Positions 1-8,775 of a DNA stretch of 64,000 nt are shown in pieces. Each line of letters starts with the position of its first letter. Position 1 is the first letter of the stretch. This stretch comes from Acinetobacter sp. ANC 4173 (GTDB lineage Bacteria; Pseudomonadota; Gammaproteobacteria; Pseudomonadales; Moraxellaceae). The notes below the pieces were generated by a model, which searched no databases, was not told where the DNA came from, and saw nothing but the letters and a program-made list of their open reading frames with translations. The stretch lies in the NCBI RefSeq assembly GCF_004331255.1, contig NZ_SJOF01000001.1, positions 248,001-312,000 of the forward strand, written 5' to 3'. Both the position numbers and the translations under genes were made by a program.

Positions 1-319
1 CAATCACATAAAAGTGCTCAGTTTCCAAGGTCATTTCCATATTGCCAAAAAACAATTGGTAACGGGTAAAGGGATTAAAAATACGATCCCAAACATGGTA
101 CAACGGAATATCATGGTTACCTGGCACCACCAAGTAAGGACAATTCAAGCTGTCGAGGAACTGTTTACAGTGAAAAAATTCTCTATAGCGCGCACGTTGG
201 GTTAAATCTCCGCTCACTACCACCAATTCGGGCTGTTGTTCACAACAAAACCGCTGAATCGCAGTTAGACATTCAGGTCGCTCAGTACCAAAATGCAGAT
301 CAGACAGATGCAGCAGCAT
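1..319 (-). CDS. Calcineurin-like metallophosphoesterase, C-terminus cut by window edge
   Basis: Only the first 106 codons are visible; the rest lies beyond position 1. Seen directly: the N-terminus reads MLLHLSDLHFG, followed by VVSGDLTQRARYREF and VPGNHDIPLYHVWDRIF. These are the D-x-H, G-D and G-N-H-D metal-binding blocks of calcineurin-type phosphoesterases, whose two-metal centre hydrolyses phosphate esters. The ATG at 319 is chosen because it directly precedes the first block. It overlaps the last 20 bases of the upstream lipid kinase gene, so the two are probably cotranscribed and translationally coupled. Substrate cannot be assigned; cyclic nucleotide or nucleotide phosphodiesterases of this fold are common. 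Confidence 0.85.
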   Translation of the reverse strand, partial: MLLHLSDLHFGTERPECLTAIQRFCCEQQPELVVVSGDLTQRARYREFFHCKQFLDSLNCPYLVVPGNHDIPLYHVWDRIFNPFTRYQLFFGNMEMTLETEHFYVI

Positions 320-1232
320 ACGGCACCATTATGTTAACTGCATTTTTTTGTACGGTGATATGCAGTGGAGGGCACATTTCTACAATTTCACCATCCAGTG
401 CAACCGTTAATTTTTCACGTTGCGAAAAAACTTTGACATCATCTGCGGCAAAACTATACACATCTGGTGCTTTTTCTAGCTCACCACGAATTAACTGCAA
501 TAACATTCGAAATAAAGTTAATTTATCGCTTTTTGCAACCACTACGCCTGCAACCTGCCCCTGCTCTGCACATTTGGCAATACGTAATTTCATTTCTGCT
601 AACTGTAATTGATTATTACCAAAAAAGATTAATGGGGTTTTTACAGGATAAGTTTTACCATCCACTTCCACCTCTAGCTTCAACTCTTTACGATCTCGAA
701 TCAACACATCCAAACCCGAAGTGTAGGCATGTAAAGGAAAACGTCCAAACTTGGCATTATAGAGTTCACGACGTTGAATAAATAAAGGATATAAACCCAA
801 ACTGGCATTATTTAAGTAAATTTGATCATTAATTTTAGCCACATGAATAGAGCGTATCTGCCCTGTAGCAACCACTTCAGCCGCTTGCATAATTTCAAGT
901 GGAATATTCAAAACACGGGCAACATAATTAAATGTGCCTAAAGGTAAAATACCGACAGGGATATGGGTCCCGAGTAAGGCTTTGGCAACCGCATTTAACG
1001 TTCCATCACCGCCTGCTGAAACAATCACACCCATTTCGCTGGAACAATGATGGCGCTGTATAATAGATTGCATCAAAATAGGAAAATCGTTTTTTTCGCC
1101 CAGCTCAAAAACCTGAATCTCAAAGCCGTGCTCTGTAAAATATGTCAGCAATTGCTCATAGATTTCTTCTTTATTGCTGGCATGAAAACCAGAGCGTGCA
1201 TTGTAAATAATCGAAAGGGGTTTTAAATTCAT
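300..1232 (-). CDS. Diacylglycerol/lipid kinase family protein (YegS/DagK-catalytic type)
   Basis: This is a 310-residue protein with the DAGK catalytic fold. The nucleotide-binding glycine motif GGDGTLN is at residues 74-80, preceded by the N-terminal phosphate-contact block IIYNARSG, and PLGTFNYVARVLNIP follows it. The length matches single-domain soluble lipid kinases such as YegS, which phosphorylate diacylglycerol or related lipids at the inner leaflet of the cytoplasmic membrane. There are no membrane segments or signal peptide. It lies upstream of, and overlaps by 20 bases, the metallophosphoesterase gene, suggesting a two-gene operon. The lipid substrate is unknown; the family call is firm, the exact activity is inferred. 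Confidence 0.85.
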   Translation of the reverse strand: MNLKPLSIIYNARSGFHASNKEEIYEQLLTYFTEHGFEIQVFELGEKNDFPILMQSIIQRHHCSSEMGVIVSAGGDGTLNAVAKALLGTHIPVGILPLGTFNYVARVLNIPLEIMQAAEVVATGQIRSIHVAKINDQIYLNNASLGLYPLFIQRRELYNAKFGRFPLHAYTSGLDVLIRDRKELKLEVEVDGKTYPVKTPLIFFGNNQLQLAEMKLRIAKCAEQGQVAGVVVAKSDKLTLFRMLLQLIRGELEKAPDVYSFAADDVKVFSQREKLTVALDGEIVEMCPPLHITVQKNAVNIMVPYAAASV

Positions 1233-1645
1233 CCCGCAAATTCACTTCTATGAAGTATTTGCTCTAATTTTGTCCAATTTATCACCAATTAACAATGCCC
1301 TTATGCAAAATTCAAATTACCACCATTCATTTAATCAATAATAGTTCTCATAAAAAAAATATACATAAGCTATTGTATATAAAGCATATAATTTAAATAA
1401 ATAATTTCCATAAATAAAATAAATATAAATAAAGTCAAAAAATACAAATCACAACACAATGATTTATAATGGAAAATTAAAAATACAATACAAATTATCA
1501 ATATCTACAAGTAGATACGGGTGTCTTATTTTTTTCATCGTTTTGTGCTTTAATACTGCCACTTTTTTTTACTTTCATCTAGGTAACCTGATTACTTAGA
1601 TTGGACTTTGTACAAAATTTGTACACTTTTAAGATAGGCCTCACC
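1233..1645. other. AT-rich divergent intergenic region between lipid kinase and pckG
   Basis: No gene is visible. The stretch from about 1320 to 1500 is extremely AT-rich with many short A and T runs, as in bent or UP-element-like DNA. The pckG promoter must lie here. A possible -10-like TAATACT is at about 1551, but no convincing -35 was found. The only strong structure is the palindrome at 1609-1625, listed separately. AGGTAACCT at 1581-1589 is a second, shorter odd-length palindrome. Confidence 0.5.
1609..1625. promoter_or_regulatory. 17-bp palindrome upstream of pckG, candidate operator
   Basis: TGTACAAA-A-TTTGTACA is a perfect inverted repeat with 8-base arms around one central base, ending 20 bases before the pckG ATG. 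The symmetry and position suit binding of a dimeric regulator or an mRNA 5' hairpin near the ribosome site. No regulator is identified. Confidence 0.45.
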
Positions 1646-3478
1646 ATGACCCAAGTGAACGCACCAGAATTCGTTCGTCACCCTAAGCTTATTGCATGGG
1701 TTGAAGAAATTGCGAAATTAACCAAACCAGCAAAGATTGAATGGTGTGACGGCAGCGAAGAAGAATATCAACGTCTTATCGACTTGATGATCGCTAACGG
1801 CACTATGCAAGCTTTAAATCAAGAAAAACACCCTGGTTCTTATCTTGCAAATTCTGACCCTTCTGACGTTGCGCGTGTTGAAGGTCGTACATATATCTGT
1901 TCTGAAAAAGAAGAAGATGCTGGTGCGACAAACAACTGGGAAGCTCCTGCAGAAATGCGCACTCGTTTAAATGGTTTATTTGACGGTGCAATGGAAGGTC
2001 GTACAATGTACGTTGTTCCTTTCTCTATGGGTCCTTTGGGCAGCCACATTGCACACATTGGTATTGAATTAACAGACTCACCTTACGTTGCGGTAAGCAT
2101 GTCTAAAATGGCACGTATGGGTAAAGCCGTTTATGACGTTCTTGGTACTGATGGCGAGTACATTCCTTGCGTCCACACTGTAGGTGCACCGCTTGCAGAA
2201 GGACAAAAAGATGTTGCATGGCCTTGCAACCCTGAAAAATACATCGTTCATTATCCAGAAACTCGTGAAATTTGGTCATACGGTTCTGGTTACGGCGGCA
2301 ATGCATTATTGGGTAAAAAATGCTTAGCACTCCGTATCGCATCTGCAATGGGCCGTGAACAAGGCTGGTTAGCTGAACACATGCTCATCCTTGGCGTAAC
2401 GAATCCTCAAGGTGAAAAACACTACATCGCAGCGGCATTCCCTTCTGCGTGTGGTAAAACAAACTTTGCGATGCTGATTCCACCAGCTGGCTACGAAGGC
2501 TGGAAAATTGAAACTGTAGGTGACGATATTGCTTGGATTAAACCAGGTGAAGATGGTCGCTTATATGCAATTAACCCTGAAGCTGGTTTCTTCGGTGTAG
2601 CACCTGGTACAAATACCAAGACTAACCCGAACTGTATGGCGACACTTCATAAAGACGTCATCTATACCAACGTTGCTGTAACTGACAACGGCGAAGTTTG
2701 GTGGGAAGGTCTTTCTAAAGAAGCGCCTGCAAACCTGACCAACTGGAAAGGTCAACCTCATACAGGTACTGAAAAAGCAGCTCATCCAAATGCGCGTTTC
2801 ACAGTGGCTGCGGGTCAATGCCCTTCTATTGACGCTGACTGGGAAAATCCAGCTGGTGTTCCAATTTCTGCGTTCATCTTCGGTGGTCGCCGTGCGGATA
2901 CAGTTCCATTAATCTCAGAAGCATTTGACTGGGTAGATGGCGTATACAAAGCTGCAACAATGGGTTCTGAAACAACTGCTGCCGCTGTTGGTCAACAAGG
3001 TGTTGTTCGTCGCGATCCATTTGCTATGCTTCCGTTCGCAGGCTACAACATGGCAGACTACTTCTCTCATTGGTTAGAAATGGGTGCAGAAGTTGAAGCG
3101 AAAGCGAAAGCTGCAGGTAACAAACTTCCAGGGATCTACAATGTAAACTGGTTCCGCCGTGATGCTGAAGGCAACTTCGTATGGCCTGGTTTTGGTCAAA
3201 ACATGCGTGTGCTGGAATGGATCATTGATCGTTGTGAAGGCCGTGCTGATGCAGTTGAAACTCCAATTGGTCGTGTGCCAACTTACGAACAGTTAAACTG
3301 GACTGGTTCTGACTTTACTCAAACTCAATTTGACCTGATTACCTCTCAAGACAAAGAGCAATGGATCAAAGAAATTGAAAGTCACACTGAATTGTTCAAT
3401 CAATTAGGTGACCGTTTACCAGCTGCACTTAAAGCTCGTCAAAACGAACTTTTAGAAGCGGTTAAGCAATCTGCTTAA
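1646..3478 (+). CDS. pckG: Phosphoenolpyruvate carboxykinase (GTP)
   Basis: Converts oxaloacetate plus GTP to phosphoenolpyruvate, CO2 and GDP, the entry step of gluconeogenesis from organic acids. The 610-residue protein has the GTP-class signature throughout: the P-loop SACGKTN at residues 267-273, the oxaloacetate/PEP region [10 protein letters not shown] before it, and the guanine-site region [12 protein letters not shown] after it. The ATP-type enzyme of enterobacteria is shorter and lacks these. The ATG at 1646 ([13 protein letters not shown]) is preferred over the TTG at 1601, which would add 15 residues and place the palindrome at 1609-1625 inside the gene. It is monocistronic, with a terminator right behind it. 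Codon use is that of a highly expressed gene. Confidence 0.97.
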   Translation: MTQVNAPEFVRHPKLIAWVEEIAKLTKPAKIEWCDGSEEEYQRLIDLMIANGTMQALNQEKHPGSYLANSDPSDVARVEGRTYICSEKEEDAGATNNWEAPAEMRTRLNGLFDGAMEGRTMYVVPFSMGPLGSHIAHIGIELTDSPYVAVSMSKMARMGKAVYDVLGTDGEYIPCVHTVGAPLAEGQKDVAWPCNPEKYIVHYPETREIWSYGSGYGGNALLGKKCLALRIASAMGREQGWLAEHMLILGVTNPQGEKHYIAAAFPSACGKTNFAMLIPPAGYEGWKIETVGDDIAWIKPGEDGRLYAINPEAGFFGVAPGTNTKTNPNCMATLHKDVIYTNVAVTDNGEVWWEGLSKEAPANLTNWKGQPHTGTEKAAHPNARFTVAAGQCPSIDADWENPAGVPISAFIFGGRRADTVPLISEAFDWVDGVYKAATMGSETTAAAVGQQGVVRRDPFAMLPFAGYNMADYFSHWLEMGAEVEAKAKAAGNKLPGIYNVNWFRRDAEGNFVWPGFGQNMRVLEWIIDRCEGRADAVETPIGRVPTYEQLNWTGSDFTQTQFDLITSQDKEQWIKEIESHTELFNQLGDRLPAALKARQNELLEAVKQSA

Positions 3479-3500
3479 ATGCTTAAAAAAACTTAAGATT

Positions 3501-3525
3501 AAAGACCGCACTAGCGGTCTTTTTT
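3501..3525 (+). terminator. Intrinsic terminator of pckG
   Basis: Nine-base stem AAAGACCGC / GCGGTCTTT around the loop ACTA, running straight into a T tract, 22 bases after the pckG stop codon. Confidence 0.93.
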
Positions 3526-3579
3526 CAAGCTATTTTTTATAAACTTTATAATCAAAAAGAAATATCTAAGGGGAAATTC

Positions 3580-3945
3580 ATGCTAAAAACACTCGCACTT
3601 TTGACTTGCGCATTTGCTTTATCCAATCTTGCTCTAGCCAACACCGAAACAACAGAACAACCCGTTCTACATGTTTGTGCCATTAAAGGTACACCCGACT
3701 CGAATCAATTTCAGATTAAGAAGCGGATTAAAGTTGCGAAAGGGACTTATGGTAACGTAGTAGAGCTCTACCCTCGCTTTGCTGAGCGGGCACATCAAGT
3801 CGGTGGCAATGTGGTGATTAACTACAATGCAAGCCAAAGATTTGGTTTTTGGCCTTGGCGTATTGTACGCCCAGTGGTTTGGGGTACAGCCGTTAAATGG
3901 AATACGCCTGTAAACTGCCAACAACTTGGCGGTATCGAAATCTAA
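3580..3945 (+). CDS. Small exported protein of unknown function
   Basis: The 121-residue product starts with a clear Sec signal peptide (MLKTLALLTCAFALSNLALA, cleavage likely after the ALA at 18-20). The mature part is about 100 residues and contains two cysteines (HVCAIKG and PVNCQQL) that could form one disulphide in the periplasm. The middle QVGGNVVINYNAS and FGFWPWR blocks suggest a compact beta-rich fold, but I do not recognise a family with certainty. The RBS AAGGGGA sits 7-8 bases before the ATG. It is monocistronic, between two intrinsic terminators. Real gene, function unknown. Confidence 0.85.
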   Translation: MLKTLALLTCAFALSNLALANTETTEQPVLHVCAIKGTPDSNQFQIKKRIKVAKGTYGNVVELYPRFAERAHQVGGNVVINYNASQRFGFWPWRIVRPVVWGTAVKWNTPVNCQQLGGIEI

Positions 3946-3952
3946 AGACTAG

Positions 3953-3977
3953 AAAGCCGCATACGCGGCTTTTTTTA
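3953..3977 (+). terminator. Intrinsic terminator between the exported protein and glpD
   Basis: Stem AAAGCCGC / GCGGCTTT around ATAC with a seven-T run, just after the stop codon at 3945. The opposing glpD gene ends at 4038. Confidence 0.92.
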
Positions 3978-4037
3978 ATCAAAGATCTAACCTCGATTAG
4001 AATTAAAAAAATAATCTGTATTCACTCAAAATTATGG

Positions 4038-5549
4038 CTACGCAGCCATTTCTTGTGCACGACGTTTATGCAAAGCAAGCAAATACTCATCCAATCTAGC
4101 AATCTGGTCTTGGTCAAATTTTAAATACAGTTTGCTACGGCGCTTTAAAATATCTTCACTACTCACCGCCCATTCATTCGCAACCAAATAATCCACCTCC
4201 TGCTGATATAAGTCATGACCAAAACACTGCCCTAACGCAGAAACATGTTCACAATCTCGAAGCATCCTCCATACTCGAGAACCGTAGCTATGTACCCAAC
4301 GCTCGACCAGAGACTTCGGCACATCTGGTAAATATTGCTCTAGCTCTTTGACCAGATGCTCAGCATCAAAAAAGTTTTCCGCACCTGGTAACAAGGCTTT
4401 GGCCGTCCAGTCAGGTTTTAATTTGCTAAAAAATGGTTTGAGCTGATGCATTGCCGATTCAGCCAGTTTACGATAAGTCGTAAGCTTGCCCCCATATACT
4501 GAAAGTAATGGCGCATGCTCCTGTTGAGTCAATACCAAGGTATAATCACGCGTCATAGCAGAGGGATTATCAGACTCATCATCACACAATGGACGGACAC
4601 CTGAATAAGTCGAAATAATGTCTTGGCGCGTTAATTGTTGCTGGAAATGTGCATTCATGACCTGCAACAAATAATCAATTTCACTTTCTGTAATATCCAC
4701 CTGATCTGGATTGCCCAAATAACGCTGATCCGTAGTCCCAATCAAGGTATATTCATCTAAATACGGAATAGCAAAAACAATCCGCTGATCATCATTTTGC
4801 AGAATAAAAGCCTTATCTCCTGAATAAATCTTCGGCACAATAATATGGCTACCTTGAATCAATCGAATGCTATAAGCCGCCTGCATTTTTAAATCTTGCT
4901 GGATAAATTCAGTGACCCATGGCCCTGCGGCATTCACCAGTACTTTGGCGCGAACAGCGAAAGCCCCTTGTGTATTTTGTAATTGTACTGTCCAAACATT
5001 TTGCTCTGCCTGCGCAGTAATACAGCGTGTGCGTGTTTGTATACTCGCACCATTTTCATGCGCTTGAATTGCATTCGCAACGACAAGACGGGCATCATCC
5101 ACAGCACAATCCGAGTACTCAAAACCTTTGACGATTTCAGGTTTAAATAGACTGGTTTTGGGATCAAAATCAATCAGATTCGAAGCCGCCAATTTTTCAC
5201 GTTTGCCCAAATGATCATAGAAAAATAAGCCCGTTCGAATCAGCCATGCAGGCCGTAAATGTGGGCGATGCGGCATAATAAAGCGCATGGCACGAATGAG
5301 ATGTGGTGCTTTCGCCATGAGGACTTCACGCTCAGCCAAAGCTTCTCGTACCAGACGAAACTCTTTATGCTCTAAATAACGTAACCCACCATGAATCAAT
5401 TTACTGCTGGCGGATGAAGTATGGCTGGCCAAATCATCCTTTTCACACAACAAAACAGATAATCCACGCCCTGCGGCATCAGCAGCAATACCTACACCGT
5501 TGATTCCGCCACCAATGACGACCATGTCATATATATGATGTTGGTCCAT
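4038..5549 (-). CDS. glpD: Aerobic glycerol-3-phosphate dehydrogenase
   Basis: A flavoprotein that oxidises sn-glycerol 3-phosphate to dihydroxyacetone phosphate and passes electrons to ubiquinone at the inner membrane. The 503-residue length is typical. The FAD dinucleotide-binding motif VVIGGGINGVGIA is at residues 10-22, followed by the family signature SSASSKLIHGGLRYLE and the later block TDQRYLGNPD. A strong GAGGAG ribosome site precedes the ATG. No glpF, glpK or glpR homologue is adjacent, so it is a single-gene unit here. The product supports growth on glycerol and phospholipid turnover. Confidence 0.96.
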   Translation of the reverse strand: MDQHHIYDMVVIGGGINGVGIAADAAGRGLSVLLCEKDDLASHTSSASSKLIHGGLRYLEHKEFRLVREALAEREVLMAKAPHLIRAMRFIMPHRPHLRPAWLIRTGLFFYDHLGKREKLAASNLIDFDPKTSLFKPEIVKGFEYSDCAVDDARLVVANAIQAHENGASIQTRTRCITAQAEQNVWTVQLQNTQGAFAVRAKVLVNAAGPWVTEFIQQDLKMQAAYSIRLIQGSHIIVPKIYSGDKAFILQNDDQRIVFAIPYLDEYTLIGTTDQRYLGNPDQVDITESEIDYLLQVMNAHFQQQLTRQDIISTYSGVRPLCDDESDNPSAMTRDYTLVLTQQEHAPLLSVYGGKLTTYRKLAESAMHQLKPFFSKLKPDWTAKALLPGAENFFDAEHLVKELEQYLPDVPKSLVERWVHSYGSRVWRMLRDCEHVSALGQCFGHDLYQQEVDYLVANEWAVSSEDILKRRSKLYLKFDQDQIARLDEYLLALHKRRAQEMAA

Positions 5550-5883
5550 ATTTAGGCTCCTCTTATTTTGCGTGCTTCAAGCAACTTTTCTGTTTATATA
5601 ATCCTCTACTCAATCCTAACAGAAAACCTAAATTGCAAGGCATTTATTGTCGAACCATTGCAATAAAATGTGTTCTTTGCAAAGTCCTTACACACGTGTC
5701 ATTAATCTTGATTAGCCAGTTTAATATTGAATCACTCCACACCTATCACAGACATCATTGCGACTAAAGTCGAATGCGAAATCCATCTCAAGAGCGTATA
5801 AATAAATGTGAAAAGTAACATATTATTTCTCCTAAAAAATACATGTTTTTAAGTTTTTCTCCCACGGTAAAGAACTTAAAAGA
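5550..5883. other. Intergenic region between divergent glpD and MHS transporter genes
   Basis: No gene is seen. It should carry the glpD promoter and the promoter of the transporter at 5884. A small palindrome CGACT-AA-AGTCG at 5761-5772 is the only symmetric element noticed. No clear sigma-70 pair could be assigned. Confidence 0.45.
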
Positions 5884-7233
5884 ATGTGTTTTTCCGCAGC
5901 TCTGGAATTCCTTGTGTCAAAATCATCTCCACAAATTGCGCACACGCCATTTGATCGAAAAACACGTTTTAAATCTATTTTAGGGGGCTCCGCCGGTAAC
6001 CTTGTAGAGTGGTACGATTGGTACGTTTATGCAGCATTCACACTTTATTTTGCGCCTGTTTTCTTTCCAGAAGGTAATGAAACCGTCAAACTATTACAGG
6101 CCGCAGCCGTATTTGCCTTAGGCTTCTTAATGCGTCCTATTGGCGCTTGGATTATGGGTATTTATGCGGATCGCAAGGGGCGTAAAGCAGGTTTAACCCT
6201 CTCTGTATCTTTGATGTGTGTTGGCTCACTGATGATTGCCTGTGCCCCATCCTATGATGCTGTGGGAATGTTAGCACCTGCAATTTTATTGTTTGCACGT
6301 CTATTACAAGGGCTCAGTGTCGGTGGAGAATATGGTTCGAGTGCGACTTATCTCACTGAAATGGCAGGAAAAAACCATCGCGGATTTTTCTCTAGTTTTC
6401 AGTATGTGACTTTAATCTCAGGGCAACTTATCGCCCTGTGCGTACTGATTATTCTACAACACACGCTTTCAGAAGAAGCTCTACATGCTTGGGGATGGCG
6501 CATTCCCTTCCTGATTGGTGCCATGTTAGCCATTGTGGTGTTTTGGATTCGTCGTGGATTGGTTGAGACCCAATCTTCAAAAGAAGCGCAAGAACAAGCC
6601 AAACAAGGTGGTCCAAAATCAGGTGCAATCGAGTTATTTACTAAACATCCTAAAGCAGCTTTTACTGTCATTATGCTGACTGCGGGCGGCACACTCGCAT
6701 TCAATACCTTCACCACTTATCTACAAAAATATTTAGTCAATACGTCTGGTTTTGATAAAAGTACAGCCACTGAAATTACCACCGCAGCCATCTTTATTTT
6801 TATGCTGATTCAACCTGCGGTAGGCGCCTTGTCCGATAAAATTGGGCGTAAACCAATTATGATTGCTTTTGGTATTTGTGGGGTTCTGTTTACCGTGCCG
6901 ATTTTCAATCGTTTGGGAACAACCACAGACGTAACAACGGCATTTTTACTCTGCATGAGTGGGATGATTATTGTTACAGGCTATACCGCGATTAATGCGG
7001 TTGTAAAAGCTGAACTATTTCCACCCCATATTCGCGCTTTAGGTGTTGCACTGCCTTATGCGATTGCCAATACCATCTTCGGTGGTACCGCAGAATTGAT
7101 CGCTTTAAGTTTTAAAAATGCAGGACATGAAAGCTATTTCTTTTACTATATTACCATCATGATTGGCTTATCCTTAATTACCTATGTTTTTATGAAGGAC
7201 ACGAAAAAACATAGTCTCATTACTGACCATTAA
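5884..7233 (+). CDS. MFS transporter, metabolite:H+ symporter family (KgtP-like)
   Basis: A 449-residue inner-membrane carrier with 12 predicted helices. The first helix region LVEWYDWYVYA, the loop 2-3 signature YADRKGRKAGL and RLLQGLSVGGEYGSSATYL are hallmarks of the metabolite:H+ symporter family, whose members import dicarboxylates, alpha-ketoglutarate, proline or shikimate. The loop 8-9 repeat SDKIGRKP is also present. Alpha-ketoglutarate permease-like is the best guess; the substrate is not provable from sequence. The start is uncertain: the ATG at 5884 lacks an obvious ribosome site, and the in-frame GTG at 5914 (VSKSSPQIAH) is an alternative. A hairpin terminator follows. Confidence 0.9.
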   Translation: MCFSAALEFLVSKSSPQIAHTPFDRKTRFKSILGGSAGNLVEWYDWYVYAAFTLYFAPVFFPEGNETVKLLQAAAVFALGFLMRPIGAWIMGIYADRKGRKAGLTLSVSLMCVGSLMIACAPSYDAVGMLAPAILLFARLLQGLSVGGEYGSSATYLTEMAGKNHRGFFSSFQYVTLISGQLIALCVLIILQHTLSEEALHAWGWRIPFLIGAMLAIVVFWIRRGLVETQSSKEAQEQAKQGGPKSGAIELFTKHPKAAFTVIMLTAGGTLAFNTFTTYLQKYLVNTSGFDKSTATEITTAAIFIFMLIQPAVGALSDKIGRKPIMIAFGICGVLFTVPIFNRLGTTTDVTTAFLLCMSGMIIVTGYTAINAVVKAELFPPHIRALGVALPYAIANTIFGGTAELIALSFKNAGHESYFFYYITIMIGLSLITYVFMKDTKKHSLITDH

Positions 7234-7254
7234 CTGCTGAAGCTAAGCACCGAG

Positions 7255-7291
7255 ACGACCCTTCTGTATTTTGTTACAGGGAGGTCGTTTT
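7255..7291 (+). terminator. Intrinsic terminator after MHS transporter
   Basis: Imperfect stem built from ACGACC / GGTCGT and CTGTA / TACAG with two G-T pairs between, followed by TTTT, 22 bases after the stop codon. Confidence 0.8.
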
Positions 7292-7364
7292 CATAGGTAT
7301 TACATCGTTATTTCTACAGGCTTATGGCATACTGTGCCCAAGAATAAAACACGGAACTTCCACC

Positions 7365-7796
7365 ATGAAAAAAACGTTTCAATTTTTAGGACTCGGTTTT
7401 ATCGCTTTAGCTCTTGCAGCCTGCCAAAGCACTCCCCAACAGTATAATGGTCAAGTCGGTTACCGTGTAGAAAGCCAAACAGCGGACTCAGCAACCCTCG
7501 CTTATACCCTCGCTGGTCGTCAAAATCAGGATCTGGATGCCAAAAAACTACAACGTGCTTGCCAGAAAGTTTTAGGTACAAATAAAACCTTTAAATTACA
7601 AATTCTCAGCGTGAATGAAGTTGCCAACCCTGCTGCGATGGCATCTGATAATTATGGTCGCCAGATTGGTAATTCACGCACGTCTATCGGTCTAAGTAAC
7701 ACACCTGACCTACATAATGGCGAAGACTACGCAACACGTCAGGCTTTAGAAGCGCGTCCAAGTACTTTGCGTATTGTGCGTTATAGCTGCTCATAA
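7365..7796 (+). CDS. Outer-membrane-type lipoprotein of unknown function
   Basis: The 143-residue precursor has a lipoprotein signal peptide with lipobox LAAC, giving Cys20 as the lipidated residue. The residues after it (QSTPQQ) lack Asp at +2, consistent with outer-membrane sorting. The mature domain has a second cysteine near residue 66 (RACQK) and a third close to the C-terminus (RYSCS), so an intramolecular disulphide is possible. No family recognised. It stands alone and ends in a hairpin shared with the convergent methyltransferase gene. Confidence 0.85.
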   Translation: MKKTFQFLGLGFIALALAACQSTPQQYNGQVGYRVESQTADSATLAYTLAGRQNQDLDAKKLQRACQKVLGTNKTFKLQILSVNEVANPAAMASDNYGRQIGNSRTSIGLSNTPDLHNGEDYATRQALEARPSTLRIVRYSCS

Positions 7797-7806
7797 AATC
7801 AGAGTC

Positions 7807-7839
7807 TTATAAGACGCTACGCATTATAGCGTCTTATAA
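7807..7839. terminator. Bidirectional hairpin between convergent genes
   Basis: Perfect 12-base stem TTATAAGACGCT / AGCGTCTTATAA around a nine-base loop. The loop contains the stop codon of the minus-strand methyltransferase gene (7824-7826). There is no long T tract on either side, so it may act as a weak terminator or a 3'-end stabiliser for both mRNAs. Confidence 0.7.
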
Positions 7840-8492
7840 AAGCTCACATTGCGAAACTCTTTTGCCTCATCCAAATCAGGCCAAGTTGTGGCACTACGCT
7901 CATCAATTTTCATATATTTTGGATGACTAAAATTTTTTACTCGGCTGTCGGCCACCCAAACTTCAGAGGCGAACTTTAAGAATTCATCGAGGAAAAAACG
8001 GTTACATTGGTCATACAACACATCTGCCGCCAATAGTACATCGACTAGTTCAGCTTGGTATAAATCATCCAAATACTCCAATTCAACCTGATTTAGCACT
8101 GCATTTTCTTTACAGGCAGCCAAGCTAATCGAATCGATATCACAGCAAATCACGCGCTTCGCACCCGCCATTTTGGCTGCAATCGCCACCACCCCTGAAC
8201 CCGCTCCAAAATCCAAAACCACTTTATCTTTCACGTGATGAGGCTCTGCCAACAACCGCTGTGCCATTGCCAGCCCTGAAGCCCAGCAAAAAATCCAGTA
8301 TGGAGTTTCATTCCAAATACGACGAATCACCTCATCATCTAGACGATCTGTTGGAAATACAGGTGGAATGAGCCACAAAGAAATAGGAGTTTCTGGCAAC
8401 TGTTGCGCCAACAGCTCCGCCTGAGGAATGACCTCATTCAATGCATCCAATAAATGTTGTGGTGCTTTCGCCATTTGAAAAGTACAGCTCAT
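7824..8492 (-). CDS. Class I SAM-dependent methyltransferase, EtfB-lysine-methyltransferase-like
   Basis: This 222-residue cytoplasmic protein has SAM-binding motif I VLDFGAGSG at residues 92-100, an acidic post-I block CCDID near 117-120, and the Rossmann continuation AADVLYDQ. The region before motif I (ETPYWIFCWASGLAMAQ) resembles the substrate-side helix of the METTL20/ETFKMT and NNT1-like group, which methylates lysines of electron-transfer flavoprotein beta. That assignment is family-level inference. The ATG at 8492 is used; Met7 is an alternative. It is a single-gene unit and its stop codon lies inside the loop of the hairpin at 7807-7839. Confidence 0.85.
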   Translation of the reverse strand: MSCTFQMAKAPQHLLDALNEVIPQAELLAQQLPETPISLWLIPPVFPTDRLDDEVIRRIWNETPYWIFCWASGLAMAQRLLAEPHHVKDKVVLDFGAGSGVVAIAAKMAGAKRVICCDIDSISLAACKENAVLNQVELEYLDDLYQAELVDVLLAADVLYDQCNRFFLDEFLKFASEVWVADSRVKNFSHPKYMKIDERSATTWPDLDEAKEFRNVSFYKTL

Positions 8493-8722
8493 TAAATTTA
8501 TAAACCTTTAACGCTATGCAAAATATGCATCGTTCAAAAACAGCAATTTAAAGACGGCCATCGCTGTCACTAGAATCAACAGATCAGGCGATCATAATCT
8601 AGCTGCGCATGACTGAAAAGTAATAATCCGCTTCGTAAACCTATACAATCACTCAAAGCGGCTTAAACAGAGGATTTTTCGACTAAGCCTAAAATTCTCC
8701 TAAATGAAATCTACCCCCATAA

Positions 8723-8757
8723 AAAAAGCTGTATAGTTTTATGCTATACAGCTTTTT
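8723..8757 (-). terminator. Intrinsic terminator of folD
   Basis: Perfect 14-base stem AAAAAGCTGTATAG / CTATACAGCTTTTT around TTTTATG, located 19 bases past the folD stop codon; the T run follows the stem on the minus strand. Confidence 0.93.
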
Positions 8758-8775
8758 AGAAGCAGACTTAAAGTA

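Noticed and set aside
14..205. Plus-strand reading frame of 63 codons at the left edge
   Set aside because: The opposite strand encodes the conserved metal-binding blocks of a metallophosphoesterase; the plus frame is a shadow.
1601..1645. TTG start extending pckG by 15 residues
   Set aside because: The extension has no family support and would place the palindrome within the coding region; the ATG at 1646 gives the usual N-terminus.
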